From Simmondsia chinensis (Eukaryota; Streptophyta; Magnoliopsida; Caryophyllales; Simmondsiaceae), in NCBI GenBank assembly GCA_018398585.1, contig JAGTTD010000001.1:2916501-2980500 (forward strand): a stretch of 64,000 nt of DNA, written 5' to 3'. The notes beneath the pieces are model-generated. The model was not told the origin of the DNA. It was given only the letters and a program-made list of their open reading frames with translations, and made no database searches. This document shows, piece by piece, positions 39,850-51,307 of the stretch (positions within the stretch are counted from its first letter, which is position 1; each line of letters begins with the position of its first letter). Both the position numbers and the translations under genes were made by a program.

Positions 39850-42800
39850 ATGAGCCAACAAAGAAATGAACAACTTAAAGCTTTAGAAATGGTTGAAGTT
39901 GAGGATGATTTTGCTGTTGAAAATGAAGGACACAATGTTGAAAATGATGATTTCAGTGCTGAAAATGATTATTTTAATTCTAAAAATGATTTTTATGGTC
40001 ATGGAAATGATGATTTTAGTTGTGATAATGAAGAAACAAATCTTGAAGCACAAGAGCTTCAATCAACAGTGAGGAGGAATCCCTTTACTGAAGCTCAAGC
40101 TAGCAAAAGTTCGCAATGCCAAGTGTCTGAACAAAAATCAAAAGGAACTCATCAAAGTCAAAGATCACATGAAGCTGGAAATCAACCAAGCCAAGCCTCT
40201 CCACATCAAGAACAAAGATCTCATCGCAGTAAAAGATCCCGAGAACTTGAAAATTAGCTAAGTCAAGTTTCTGAAAGACTAGACCAACGATCCCAGCAAA
40301 GCCAACGAAATTTGTCTTTTGAGGGTAGCGAAGGCAATCCTTGAAATAGTGAAGGTGCATCTTTTGAATAAATCAAAAAATTGTAAATTAACCAAATTGT
40401 TAAATGCCTTGTTCAATAATATTGTTTGTCTATATATGTAGATCCCTCATCTCATATCAAAAAGCATAGAGGGCCTACTAAAATGAAACATATTCATGCT
40501 CGATCTTCAGCGGATAGAGTTCCCATATTTGTGAATGGATATAACCAAGTTGTTGGTCCATCGGATAAAGTTGCTGATGAATTTAGTAGCTTCTTGGGAA
40601 CGTTGGGTCGAGGTCCTGGTATTTGCCCGTTGAATCATACCCATTAAAGTAAAGTACACAAGCAACCTATATTGGACTATGTAGAGGTACAATTTTTAAT
40701 TGTTTACTGTCTTAATTTACTAGTACTTTTCTTGACACACCATATTAATTTTGCAAAAAAAAGTATGAGATTCCACCACAGGTTCGCAAGTGGGTGTTAC
40801 ACTCAGTGAATTCTGCACAGAGGTCTTACAAACATGACCTGAAACAAGATCATTTTGACAAGTATGAGGACGATGCAACTAGGTGGGCTAACCGCCCTAG
40901 AGGAGTTGTCCCTGATTATCAAATGAGAGCTCTCTTTAGGCAATGGAATACCCAGGCAGCTCAGGTATTTATAATAGATTAAAAGAATATATTTTCACTA
41001 TATATTTATTGTAATTGTATTTATGACATGCTTTCTCATATGTGTTTTATAGAATGTGGCTGCAATCAACAGCCGTAATTAGCTTAGTCCAAAATATAGG
41101 CACACAGCTGGGAGAAAAAGCTACACACGTATAAGTTATGGATTGGTAAAAGAGCTCTCCAAGTGTTATATACATCTTTGGCCACTCTGAGAATTACAAA
41201 AGTCTAAGATTTTACTTACACTTCTTTGGTGTCACTTGTAGCAACAAGTTAATCCAGATAAGCAACCTCCCTCACGAGTAGAAATGTTCATCCTGACACG
41301 TAAAAGAAGACCCGGTAAGACGATGGAGGGAGCACCGTCTCTAAAATTGTAAGTTGATTTATTAATAAGTTAACGACTGATATCTTACTTTGTTTGACTC
41401 TTCATTGATTTGTGCACTTATGTAGGGTGAAGTTCAGTCACAACATGACAAGATTAATGCGGAGGATGGTGCAAACGCCAAGAATAGGGAAGCCTTCGCT
41501 GAGGTTATGCCTGATGAACATCCTGGTCTACTGCGTCTTTATGGGAGGGGTGTTTGTCTGAAGGCTGTGAAAGGAAAGGCAAAAATGGGTGACATACAAG
41601 TTCCATCTAACGTTATGGATGCTATGAAAGCAGAACTCAAAGCTGATGTTACAAAAGAAGTTTTGAAGGAACTTATATTAAAGCTTGGAGCCATTGTCCC
41701 AGGCTTAAGTAATCTTGGACCCGAAGTGCTACAAGGATTAGTTGAGTCACCTAGCGATGCTGGTAGTGCTCCTAATCAAAATGGTGCTTCTTCATCTGGT
41801 GCCAGAAGTTCTCAACAGAATCAGGTGTGCTTCTTCAATTTATGTTTCTATTTCTCCCCCTCTTAGGGTCATGTGGCTTGAGATTTTGTGAAATTTTTGA
41901 TGATACAATAACTCATCCCTAATTCTTCTTGAGTTCTTCTATCTCTCATCTAATTCTCTAGGTACTTATCTTGATTTCATTTGCTAAGTGTAAATCCTTA
42001 TCCAAACCCTAGGTTATGATTCAAATTGAACTTGAATCATAACAATAGGTATTAAAGCCTTTATTTGCTTCCAATCAAGTTAATTGATATCAAGTTCTTG
42101 AGTATTGATCAAGAACATATATGAAAACTACATTGAAACAAAAAAAAAAGGGTTGAAATTCATTTAGACTTGAAGAATTGCATTTGATTTGAAATATCAA
42201 GGTCGTTCTGGTGTGAGCTGAAATTCAGTCCAAGGCTGCTGTTATTGTGTGTGTCTCTGCTACTATACTTCTATCTTAGGTTGCACTTGATCAAGATTCT
42301 GAGCTACATTGTTCAGATCGTGTTGTATAGTCATCAGAGTTACAATTAGGAGCTTAAATCTTCAAAATTCAGTGTTTGTTAGTTCGAACCAGATTTAACT
42401 CAAGTGAAGAGCTGAATTCTAATAAGTACAAGCTAAATTTATTTCAGAGGTTGATCAGATTTAGCTCAAGGTTTTGTTGAGCAGAATTTAGTTGAGGTCG
42501 TGCTGAATTTTTTTTAAATTTAAGCTACAATCAGATATTGTGCTTAGATTTCAAGATTGAAGCTTAAACTTGTTGCTATGATTCAGATTAAGTGGTAGAA
42601 ACCTCACTTCAACTCGGTGTTTTGAACATTTGTGTTATGATCCGAGCTTGATGACGATCTAAGGGGTTCGGGCTGCATATTGCTATTGTTAATGAACTGC
42701 GGTTATGTTGCTGCTATGTCAATAGTTAGCTTAACAAATGTAGTAGTTAGTTCTTCCTCTACATACTTTAGTACAAATGTAATAAGCTGCAGTAAACTTG

Positions 42801-43785
42801 CAGCGTGTTGCTTATCTTTGGCGCCTAAGGTTCATTTGTTAGTTAGTTAGATATGTTAGTAGGTTTAGATATTTTGTGTGTTGAGTCGGTTGCTATCAAG
42901 GTCTAGGTTCAATGTATTAGCTTGCCTTGTATTTGCCTATAAGTAGTGTTGATCAAGTGTATTTGCATGACAATTTGTTCATTGTCCAGGTTCAGTGCAC
43001 TTGTGCGTGTGATTTGGTGATTGTTTGGGGTTGTATTTCCAATCAGATCAGATGAAGTGAATTCTATTAAATTGAATCATATTTGAGCTGAATTGTATGC
43101 ACAAAATCAATGTAAGGTCAAGAATATTTAAAGGGGGGAGTACTGTTATGATCGTAATGAGTCGTAAGGGTTAATCTAGTAGTATATAGCTAATAAGATC
43201 ATGTAAGGTCAAGTCGGTTGGGAGTATTGTCCTAATGCAATGTACTTGTCTTAACTCATTGTTAGTATATGATTCAAATTGAACTTGAATCATAACAGTT
43301 GACTTTGTATACACTTGTTATATTTTGAACTACCTTTAGTGTTTGGTTTTCTTTTTATTGCATCCATTGAAGGTCTCATGGTAATCTTGGGCATTAATGT
43401 GAAGGGAGGGGAGTTAGGGTTGATAGTAGCAGTTTTTGGTCGATGAAGTGTCAGTGATGGCAGTTGCATTGGCGGTTGAGGTGACAAAGTGTTGTGGGGT
43501 TGGTGGTAACCACTTGGGGCCCTCCTATTTTATGTGGTGCATACATTTGCCGATGACAATTAAATTTTGTATGATGTTATGTTTTGCCTTGGTGGATAAT
43601 AGTGTTTTTTAAATTGGGTTTTGTGTTGGACTGTATTGGTGAATATTATCTTGTTGTCAATGTAAAGACGGAATGTGTCATTTACTAAATGTTTCTATTA
43701 ACTTTGTGCCCATGATTTAATATTTTTTCATGGCAGGTAGATGATGATGATGATGAAGGTGATGATGAAGATGATGTTTTCTGAC
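39850..43785 (+). pseudogene. CACTA TNP1-like gene (Transposase_24), broken
   Basis: Exon blocks: 39850-40257 (acidic, Asn/Ser/Gln-rich, with a repeated ENDDF motif); 40430-40690 (RGPTKMKHIHARS ... SSFLGTLGRGPGICPLNH); 40765-41000, the Transposase_24 core (VRKWVLHSVNSAQRSYKHDL, WANRPRGVVPDY, FRQWNTQAAQ); 41240-41350; 41425-41826. A final acidic exon (43738-43785, DDDDDEGDDEDDVF) lies across an intron enlarged by LTR element C. Stops occur at ~40255, ~40645 and ~41080. The second CACTA protein of En/Spm binds the subterminal repeats. Confidence 0.75.
41890..43297 (+). mobile_element. LTR element C: small non-autonomous LTR element in an intron
   Basis: LTR end at 42044 (...TTGAATCATAACA) is followed by a degenerate primer site (TAGGTATTAAAGC) and ~1.1 kb of non-coding interior. 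A strong purine tract AAAGGGGGGAG at 43131-43141 is followed by a 3' LTR at 43144-43297 (TGTTATGATCG...AATCATAACA). The 5' and 3' LTRs share only their terminal ~30 bp, so each has lost a different part. A further LTR-like start TGTTATGATCC lies at ~42634. No ORF. Confidence 0.6.
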
Positions 43786-44129
43786 TATTGTATAGTTAAC
43801 ATTAAAAAATTAGGTCGTTAGTACTTTTGTAAGTAACAATGAAGTATGTTAGGCTATTTTGAAAATAGGTGTTGGACTATGTGTCATATTTTGTAAGTAA
43901 CTATATTTTCTAGCTATTTTGTAAGTAACTATGTGTCATATTTTGTGTTATGCTATTTTGTAAGTAACAATGGAGTGTGTTTGGCTTTATGTTAGACTTG
44001 ATGGATGTTATTTTGTTGACAATTGGTACGTAGTAATTTTGTTGATAATGAATGAAGTTGGATATTTCTTATTTGGAAACAGGTGTACCGTACCATGAAT
44101 TTTATTGTAATGCAGGATTATAAACGTAT

Positions 44130-44704
44130 ATCGAACCGTTCTTATAGGTAATAAACTGTTGCAATAGGTTTCCCAAATCGTTAGCTATTTGCATAGAAAC
44201 CGTTGCTATAGAGGACAAAACCGTTGTAATAGATTTCTCAAATTGTTGTGTTTAATAGTAAAAAAACCCATTGCCGTAGTGGAAAAAAACTGTTGTAAAA
44301 GGTATCCACAACTGCTATAGTCTATGAGAAAACCATTGCAATAAACAATACTAACCATAACAATTGTTGCCATTATAGAAAAAAACGCTACAACAGGTAC
44401 CTAAAAACTAATGTTATTTCATAAAAAACCGTTGCTGTAGGCATTTCTATACAAAAAAAAAAAAAAACCGTTGCCTTAAATAAATATAACCGTTGTCATA
44501 TGTAAGTCAAAAAATTGTTACTATTGATAGCTTTACTGTAACGGTTCGTAATCCATTGCTATTGTCCTGAAAACCGTTGCCATAGGCTACGACAACGGCG
44601 GCGTATTAAACGGTTCAAAAACTGTTGCCATATACCTAAAACAACGGTTTTTAGTCTACAGTAACAGTTTTGAACCGTTGCCATAGCCCTGTTATGTAGT
44701 AGTG
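44130..44704 (-). repeat. Right subterminal repeats and terminus of CACTA
   Basis: More than a dozen copies of AACCGTTGC(T/C)ATAG-like motifs in both orientations, densest near the end. The last 32 bases form the terminal inverted repeat ending GTTATGTAGTAGTG. Confidence 0.85.
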
Positions 44705-45810
44705 CACTCTCAAAGTTTGGAAGTGCTGATCACCTAAGAGCGCATGGAGAGAAATCTGAGCAGTTCCTTCTTCCTCAATTCCTCCTTCTGGAACTTCCAC
44801 AGCAGCATCCGGAGGTTCTTCTTCCACATCCTCTTCAGCTTCAATAACAAAGAGCTGTGGAGTTTTAGACTTACATCTGTGACCTAGTTCAAACCTCTCA
44901 TCGCAAAAGTAACATAGTCCCTTTGCCCGTCTTTCTTGCAATTCAGTTTTGTTCATTGTTTAATGGCCCTTGTCTGAACCAGATGGGCTCGATCCTGGCC
45001 TTCAAGCATTGTGCCTTCCAGGACCTCCACGATTGTGACTAGTGTGAGGTCTAGTATTCATGGGAGTGGGAAGAAGTGCTGGTCTGGTAGGCCTAAATTG
45101 CTTGGACAGAGCTTTCATCTTAGCTTCTGCTAGCTTGGCTAAACACACAACCTATTGTAGGTTAAGGGGTTGGCTAGCTTGAACATCCATTTCTATATCC
45201 TTTCTCAATCCAGTTGACATGCAGCTCACAAGTTGTTTTTCATTAAGATCTACTCTAACAGCTATGGCATCAAATTTCACCAAATAATCTGTAACAGAAC
45301 CCTTTTGCCTCAGATTCATCAATTCTGACACAGGGTCTTCATAGGGGTTTACAAACCTATTTTGTAAAGCTCGCACATACACTTCCCAACTTGGTAAAAA
45401 CTCAGTATATCTATTCCTTATTAAACGCTGATGCCATTGAAAAGCTAACCCCCTTAGGTGCATTGTGGCTAGTTTCAAGTTCTCTCCATAAAATAGAGGG
45501 AATTCTATTTTAGTCAGTCTAGAGGAATAAGCATTGTTACCCACTGGTCTTACTTGCTGCTGGTCAGGGATCACCATGTTCTGGGCCACTTGAGCTTGAA
45601 CCCCGATTGCTGTAGAGTCTCTGTCAGTAGCTCTGCCCTGCTGGAGAGTGACCCCAGTCATCCATTCCCTCAGTGATAAGATCGAAGCCTGTAGCTCAGC
45701 TGATGATCGTTCTCTTGACTAAACTATGGCTGCTTGAAGCTCAGCTGATGTCCGATCCATCCTTTCATTTGCTGCCTGTATCTGTGCAGATAGTGTTTGT
45801 TCCACACGCC
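44705..45810 (-). pseudogene. Gypsy-1 gag with CCHC knuckle
   Basis: The block at 45661-45152 holds the retrotransposon gag domain (LRGLAFQWHQ, VYVRALQNRF, DPVSELMNLRQKGSVTDYLV, LVSCMSTGLRKDI). The block at 44956-44707 holds the knuckle CYFCDERFELGHRC, then an acidic linker. In-frame stops occur near 45720, 45152 and ~45000-44958. The 3' side is cut by the CACTA element; the 5' end (MADNTRSVAEI, from ATG 51259) lies beyond gypsy-2. Confidence 0.85.
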
Positions 45811-45815
45811 TAATC

Positions 45816-46126
45816 TATTAAGATCGAGATTAAATCTTGATCTTAACCTAAGATAAAGAGAGTATGGGATGAGGAAGAAGTGAAGAAGATGAGAAAATAG
45901 AGAGAGTTAGATGAGAGAAAGAAGGTTTAATCTCAAAGAGATTTGGTTTGATATTTTTCGTTGAATGATCAGCAATTACACTTGACCAACCTACTTATAT
46001 GAAATAACAAACAAGACTCACTAAGGCAGCCCCTAACTGCTAACCGACTTTGGCGCCAACATACAAATTCAAACATTACAAATGTATGGCACCTTATTAC
46101 ATCATAAACGAATAAGAAACAAAACA
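45816..46126 (-). repeat. 3' LTR of gypsy-2
   Basis: 311 bp. On the plus strand it starts TATTAAGATCG (TG changed to TA) and ends AAACAAAACA. TTAAGATC (45818-45825) and GATCTTAA (45839-45846) form a terminal stem. Confidence 0.9.
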
Positions 46127-46154
46127 ATCCCCTCCCCTTAAAACATTCTTGTCT

Positions 46155-47365
46155 TTAAGAATGAAAAGAAGGAAATTGACTCAACAAAAATCGCTCCTCT
46201 TCCCAATTGGTGAAAGAATCATCCAAATTGCACCAGCTAACTCGAACCTGCTGTCTGTTGGGACCATCTGCTGTTGCTTGCCGCACTTCCAACACGGCAG
46301 TTGGTTGTAGGATCAAGGACCCATTGGAACCGACCTCTGGAGGAACTGGAGATGATTTATGACCTTCTTTAACCTGCTTTTTAAGAAGGGAACATGAAAA
46401 ACAGGGTGAATATGAGCATCGGGTGGAAGCTCCAGCTTGTAGGCCACCTTGCCAATTCTCTCCAAAACCTTGTAAGGACCAAAAAATCTTGCACAAAGCT
46501 TGACATTCTTCCTTATAGCTGCCGTAGATTGCCTACAAAGCTGTAGTTTCAGATATACCATATCACCCACCTCAAAATTCTTGTCCACTCTTTTGTGGTC
46601 TGCGTACCACTTCATTCGAGCTTGGGACTGACAGAGGTTATCCTTAAGCTGCTTCATAAGATTTTCCCTTTGCTGCACCAAATCAAAAACCTCAGCCACC
46701 TGTGTCTGAACTCCTTGCAACATCAAGGGAGTGGGAGGATCGTACCCATACAATGCCTTGAAGGGTGTAGTACCCAATGAAGCATGGAAATGGGTATTAT
46801 ACCAAAATTTTGCCAAAGAGAGCCACCTTCTCCACACCGTGGGATGGCTAAACACCATGCTTCTAAAGTATTGCTCAACGCATTGATTGACCCTCTCAGT
46901 CTGACCGTCAATTTGAGGGTGGTAAGATGAGCTAAGTGCCAGAGTTGTGCCCAAAAGACCAAACAGCTCCTTCCAAAAATGACTTGTAAAGAGCTTGTCC
47001 CTATCAGAAATTATGGATTGGGGCAAGCCATGGAGCTTGTAGATGTTATCAAGGAACACACGAACTAACTTCTCAGCAGTCACAGGTCGAGCCAAGGCAA
47101 TGAAGTGACCAATTTTAGTGAACCGATCAACTACTACCCAAATCACCTCTTTCCCTTCTGACTTAGGCAATCCTTCAATGAAGTCCATGCTTATGTGCTG
47201 CCATATACCCTCTGGAACAGGTAAAGGTTGAAGAAGTCCTTGGTATCTATGATCACCAAGCTTCGTTTGTTGACAAACCTCACATCTTTGCACAAATTCA
47301 GACACTTCTTTCTTCATTCCCGGCCAACTGAAGTGAACCTTCAACCTCTGATACGCCCCTTCCAT
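46155..47365 (-). pseudogene. Gypsy-2 integrase and chromodomain-like tail
   Basis: The integrase zinc domain ends VQRCEVCQQTK. Catalytic D in SMDFIEGLPK, D in IISDRDKLFTS and E in GQTERVNQCVEQY follow. The GPY-like region (FFGPYKVLERIGKVAYKLEL) leads to a frameshift near 46380. In the other phase the tail reads VRVSWCNLDDSFTNWEEERF and ends FPSFHS, a chromodomain-like fold. Another one-base deletion near 47370 separates it from RNase H. Confidence 0.88.
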
Positions 47366-50331
47366 GCCTGAATGACCTCCCCTGAAGAATCATGAGCAGC
47401 ACTGATAACACGATGTCTGAGATCAGTAGAGATGCCAATATACAGCTTCCTCTGAATCCTAATAATCCCTCGGGTCACTAAAACATCTGCTCCAGCAGCC
47501 AAATTGCTCACCTTACCCACACTGACAGCTGTTATACATTCTTGTGCAAAAGAATCATTCTCATAGGACTGATGTACCTCTTCCATCCAAGCAGGAGAGA
47601 TCACTGAAATGGCTCTAAGAAAACCCTGCTCATAGTCCTTAAATCTATGTGACAATGCATCTGCAGCCAGATTTTCCTTTCCCTTCTTGTACTCAATGTC
47701 ATAATCCAGCCCCAACATCTTCATCGGCCCTTTTCTTTGTATCCTTGTGACAATTTTCTGCTCTAATAAGTGCTTAAGACTTTGATGATCAGTCTTGATG
47801 ATGAAATGATGCCCATCCAAGTAGTGCCTCCATTTTTCCACCGCAAGCAAAATTGCAAGGTACTCCTTCTCATATGTAGAAAGAGCTTGATGCTTTGCAC
47901 TCAATGCTTGGCTGAGATATGCTATAGGCCTTCCTCCCTGAGATAACACTGCCCCAACACCACTTCCACACCCATCAGTCTCCAATATAAAGCTTGAAGT
48001 GAAATCGGGCATTGCTAACACAGGTGCTTTACACATTACAGCCTTAAGAGCATCAAAAGCCAGTTGAGCTTCATCCGACCATCTGAAAGCGTCTTTCCTC
48101 GACAAATCTGTGAGTGGCTTAGCTAAAGCTCCATAATTAGCTACAAACTTGCGGTAATAACCAGTTAGACCCAAAAATCCTCTCAATTGTTTCAAGGTTA
48201 CCAGAACAGGCGATTCTCTCATGGCTAGGACCTTTGAGGGATCGGTGGCAACTCCTTCACAAGAGATCACATGGCCAAGGTACTCCAAATGAGTTTGAGC
48301 AAAAGAAAACTTGGCCAACTTAGCATACAACTTGTGCTCACGCATGACCAAAAACACTTCCCTCAAATGCTTCAAATGCTCCTTGAAAGGTGCACTGTAA
48401 ATTAAGATGTCATCAAAGAAAACCAACACAAATCTCCTAAGAAATTGTTTGAAGACATCGTTCATAAGAGCCTGGAATGTTGCTGGTGCGTTTGTCAAGA
48501 CAAAAGGCATGACCACAAACTCAAAGTGTCCATGATGTGTCCGGAATGCTGTCTTGTACACATCCTGCCCTTCCACTCTAATTTGATGAAAGCCTTGCCG
48601 CAGGTCCAGCTTGGAAAAAACTTGAGCTCCATACAACTCATCTAACAAATCATCTATAACTGGTATAGGGAACTTGTCCTTTACAGTCATAGAGTTGAGC
48701 TGCCAATAATCAATACACATTCGAGCCGTGCCATCCTTTTTCTTGACAAGAATAACCGGAGAGGCAAAGGGGCGGTGGCTTGGCTGAATAAAGTTGGTCA
48801 TGAGCAAATCATCAACTTGCTTCTCAATCTCCGACCTCTGAGCATGAGGGTATCTGTAAGGCCTAAGCCTCACTGGCTCTGCACCCTCTTTAAGGGGAAT
48901 TACATGGTCTAAACTCCTCTTGGGAGGTAAAGACTTGGGCATATCGAACACATCTTCAAATTCAGTGATCACTGCCTGCACTTCTGGCTCGGTAATGCTA
49001 ATCATTTCAGTAGGAGCAATCGCAAATAGCTGGCCCACCGACTGAAATGCACATCTCTGAATTCCCTTCCTCAACTTACTCCCTTTCATTACTTGTAATT
49101 GAGCTTGCTCAGCTGTCCCTTTCAATGTGACTTTAAAGCCTTGTACTTCAAAAGAAACTGTGAGGTAAGCATAATCAAACAACACAGGGCTATAAGCTCT
49201 CATCCAATCGACCCCAAGCACCATGTCACACCCTCCTAAAGGAAGGATTCTAAAGTCATAGCTGAACTTGCGGTCCTGCATAAACCAAGAAAACCCTTGG
49301 CATTTATTTTGAGTTGTCACAGATTTCCCATCAGCCATGGTAACAGCAAGAGGGTGAGTTCTATTCACTTCATGACCCACTTTCTTGACCACTTTAGGAT
49401 CAACAAAGCTATGGGTGCTCCCACTATCAATGAGGATGATAATAGATCTTTTCCCAGCCTTCCCTTTGATGCGGATTGTGCTATGAGCCCCATTACCAGT
49501 CAAGGCTTTCATTGAAATTTCCACCGCAGCATCATCCAAGTTTTCCTCGATGTCATGATCTGAATCAGCTTCATCAACCTCAATCTCCTCACCATTAGAG
49601 AGTTCACCAGCACTAACCCCTTCAACAGACATAAGAAACTTGGGGTTACACTTGTGGCCAAACTGGTAAGGTTGATTACATCGATAACACAACCTCTGCT
49701 GCTGCCTTTCATCTGTTCTGTTGGTCTTGGACCTGACAGACACTTGCTGTGGTTTGGAGCTGCTGCCACGAGACCTGGGAACATCACTTGAAGACAGAAT
49801 TTTTGATTCATAAAGCTCGGCTTTAGCATAAGCCATAGACAAGGATGTAGGATCAACGGCTTTAACCAAGTTCTTCACCCTTGGCTTCAAGCCACTTATA
49901 AAAGCTGATACATAATACGACTCTGAGGCCTGAATTTTAGTTATAATGCTGGCCCTGAGATTCTCAAACCTGGTCATATAATCTCTTACAGAAGTCTCCT
50001 GCTTCACCTTATTGAATTTATCCACAATATCACTATCATCCTCATCACTAAACTGATCACACAATTCTTTTGCAAACTCAGTCCAAGAGAGAGGAGGATC
50101 GCTCTTCATCAAGCTATAAAACCATACCTCATGATCACCAAGAAGGTATACTGCTGCAATTTGTACCTTTTCAGATTCATCAATATGGTAGAAATGGAAG
50201 TAGCGTTCACATCTCCTCAGCCACGAATGAGGTTGTTTTCCATCAAAGGCATCAATCTGCACACGAGGCTGTCTATGACCATTATTTCTGCTATTGGATG
50301 ACTCCTCATTACTGCTTGAGCGCTGCTGGTG
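47341..50331 (-). CDS. Gypsy-2 Gag(C-term)-protease-RT-RNase H
   Basis: About 996 open codons downstream of a stop at 50332-50334. Counting from the first ATG, at 50262: gag core (~1-160), CCHC knuckle CYRCNQPYQFGHKC (~192), protease ILIDSGSTHSFVD (~277), RT with VILVKKKDGTARMCIDY (~503), FSKLDLRQGFHQI (~549) and catalytic VFFDDILIYS (~614), then RNase H with LETDGCGSGVGAVLS (~764). Possible damaging changes: MPFVLTNAP where the family has Gly before Leu, and CIDYW where Arg is usual. The frame is lost at its end, near 47370. Confidence 0.9.
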   Translation of the reverse strand, partial: HQQRSSSNEESSNSRNNGHRQPRVQIDAFDGKQPHSWLRRCERYFHFYHIDESEKVQIAAVYLLGDHEVWFYSLMKSDPPLSWTEFAKELCDQFSDEDDSDIVDKFNKVKQETSVRDYMTRFENLRASIITKIQASESYYVSAFISGLKPRVKNLVKAVDPTSLSMAYAKAELYESKILSSSDVPRSRGSSSKPQQVSVRSKTNRTDERQQQRLCYRCNQPYQFGHKCNPKFLMSVEGVSAGELSNGEEIEVDEADSDHDIEENLDDAAVEISMKALTGNGAHSTIRIKGKAGKRSIIILIDSGSTHSFVDPKVVKKVGHEVNRTHPLAVTMADGKSVTTQNKCQGFSWFMQDRKFSYDFRILPLGGCDMVLGVDWMRAYSPVLFDYAYLTVSFEVQGFKVTLKGTAEQAQLQVMKGSKLRKGIQRCAFQSVGQLFAIAPTEMISITEPEVQAVITEFEDVFDMPKSLPPKRSLDHVIPLKEGAEPVRLRPYRYPHAQRSEIEKQVDDLLMTNFIQPSHRPFASPVILVKKKDGTARMCIDYWQLNSMTVKDKFPIPVIDDLLDELYGAQVFSKLDLRQGFHQIRVEGQDVYKTAFRTHHGHFEFVVMPFVLTNAPATFQALMNDVFKQFLRRFVLVFFDDILIYSAPFKEHLKHLREVFLVMREHKLYAKLAKFSFAQTHLEYLGHVISCEGVATDPSKVLAMRESPVLVTLKQLRGFLGLTGYYRKFVANYGALAKPLTDLSRKDAFRWSDEAQLAFDALKAVMCKAPVLAMPDFTSSFILETDGCGSGVGAVLSQGGRPIAYLSQALSAKHQALSTYEKEYLAILLAVEKWRHYLDGHHFIIKTDHQSLKHLLEQKIVTRIQRKGPMKMLGLDYDIEYKKGKENLAADALSHRFKDYEQGFLRAISVISPAWMEEVHQSYENDSFAQECITAVSVGKVSNLAAGADVLVTRGIIRIQRKLYIGISTDLRHRVISAAHDSSGEVIQAWKGRIRG

Positions 50332-50880
50332 TTAATCATCAGGTGGTCTATCCAGTTGATCCACATTTACTCCCATAGATTTGAAAGTGTCCTCAATTTC
50401 AGTAGCTCGAACTTCAGGTACTGCATTCCAGTTTGAAGGTCGAGATTGCACATTCTCACTGCGACTTTGCCTGTCAGTCATCTCAGCTGCCTGAACTCGA
50501 TCTTGCACACCAACATCAACACCATGATTTAAAACTTCAGCTGTCACTGATTGATTAGCTTGTAACACACTAGCAGGTAATAATGGATCCGGCATAACAG
50601 GAGGACTTGGCCTCCTAAATTGCTCTCGAATTTCTGCTAACTTCACTTCCAGCTGTTGCATTTGTTGATCAAATCGCAAGTTAACTGATTCAGCGTTAGA
50701 TTGCTTGATTTGAGCAAGCATTGTCTTCAATTGACTGTCCAATTGTGCATTCGTAATCCAATCTCGACCAGCTGCAACACTGTTGCCAACAACACCAGCA
50801 TATGTAAACTTGGCAGCCGCCTTAGCCGCTGCTGCTCTAGTGGTGACACCCCCGATCAATGCCATTTCATTCGATTCCAT
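50332..50880 (-). pseudogene. Gypsy-2 Gag N-terminus (in-frame stop)
   Basis: ATG at 50880 (MESNEMALIGG) opens ~182 codons ending in TAA at 50332-50334. The next block is in the same phase, so the stop is a point lesion in gag. The region is Gln/Ala-rich with a coiled-coil-like stretch (MLAQIKQSNAESVNLRFDQQ). Confidence 0.75.
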
Positions 50881-50914
50881 TGATTTGGAAGCCAAACGAG
50901 GCTTTGATACCAAT

Positions 50915-51225
50915 TGTTAAGATCGAAATTAAATCTTGATCTTAACCTAAGATAAAGAGGGTATCGGATGAGGAAGAAGTGAAGAAGATGAGAAAATAGA
51001 GAGAGTTAGATGAGAGAAAGAAGGTTTAATCTCAAAGAGATTTGGTTTGATATTTTTCATTGAATGATCAGCAATTACACTTGACCAACCTACTTATATG
51101 AAATAACAAACAAGATTCGCTAAAGCAGCCCGTAACTGCTAACCGACTTTGGCGCCAACATACAAATTCAAACATTACAAATGTATGGCACCTTATTACA
51201 TCATAAACGAATAAGAAACATAACA
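50915..51225 (-). repeat. 5' LTR of gypsy-2
   Basis: 311 bp; plus strand TGTTAAGATCGAAATT...GAAACATAACA. The stem TTAAGATC (50917-50924) / GATCTTAA (50938-50945) lies at the U5 end, next to the primer site. Confidence 0.92.
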
Positions 51226-51307
51226 TAATCTCAGCTACAGATCTAGTATTGTCAGCCATGGGAGAAGTACCAACACCACAGGTCAGAGGTCAGTAGCTCT
51301 GATACCA

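Larger units (their letters stand above)
30264..44704 (+). mobile_element. CACTA (En/Spm) transposon, 14.4 kb, inserted in gypsy-1
   Basis: The right end is a good CACTA terminus (inverted: CACTACTACATAACAGGGCT). The left end keeps AACAGGCCTATGGCAACGG but lacks most of CACTACTACAT. The 3-bp target CAC is found at both sides (30261-30263, 44705-44707), and gypsy-1 coding joins exactly across it. Inside are subterminal CCGTTGC repeats, a TNP2-type transposase and a TNP1/Transposase_24-type gene. Two LTR elements and a tandem array are also present. Both genes are broken. Confidence 0.92.
45816..51225 (-). mobile_element. Gypsy-2: chromovirus-like element nested in gypsy-1 gag
   Basis: A 5410-bp element with two 311-bp LTRs and a perfect TAATC duplication (45811-45815, 51226-51230). 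It has a tRNA-Met-type primer site (inverted TGGTATCAAAGC at 50901-50912), a purine tract (inverted CCCCTCCCC at 46129-46137) and gag-PR-RT-RH-INT-chromodomain order. LTR difference is about 10/311 (3%). Short LTRs, small size and integrase before a chromodomain-like tail fit Reina-type chromoviruses. It is broken by one stop and two frameshifts. Confidence 0.93.

Noticed and set aside
45152..45661. Independent host gene with gag-like domain
   Set aside because: Its phase and position join with 51259 (start) and 44956 (knuckle) as gypsy-1 gag once gypsy-2 is set aside.
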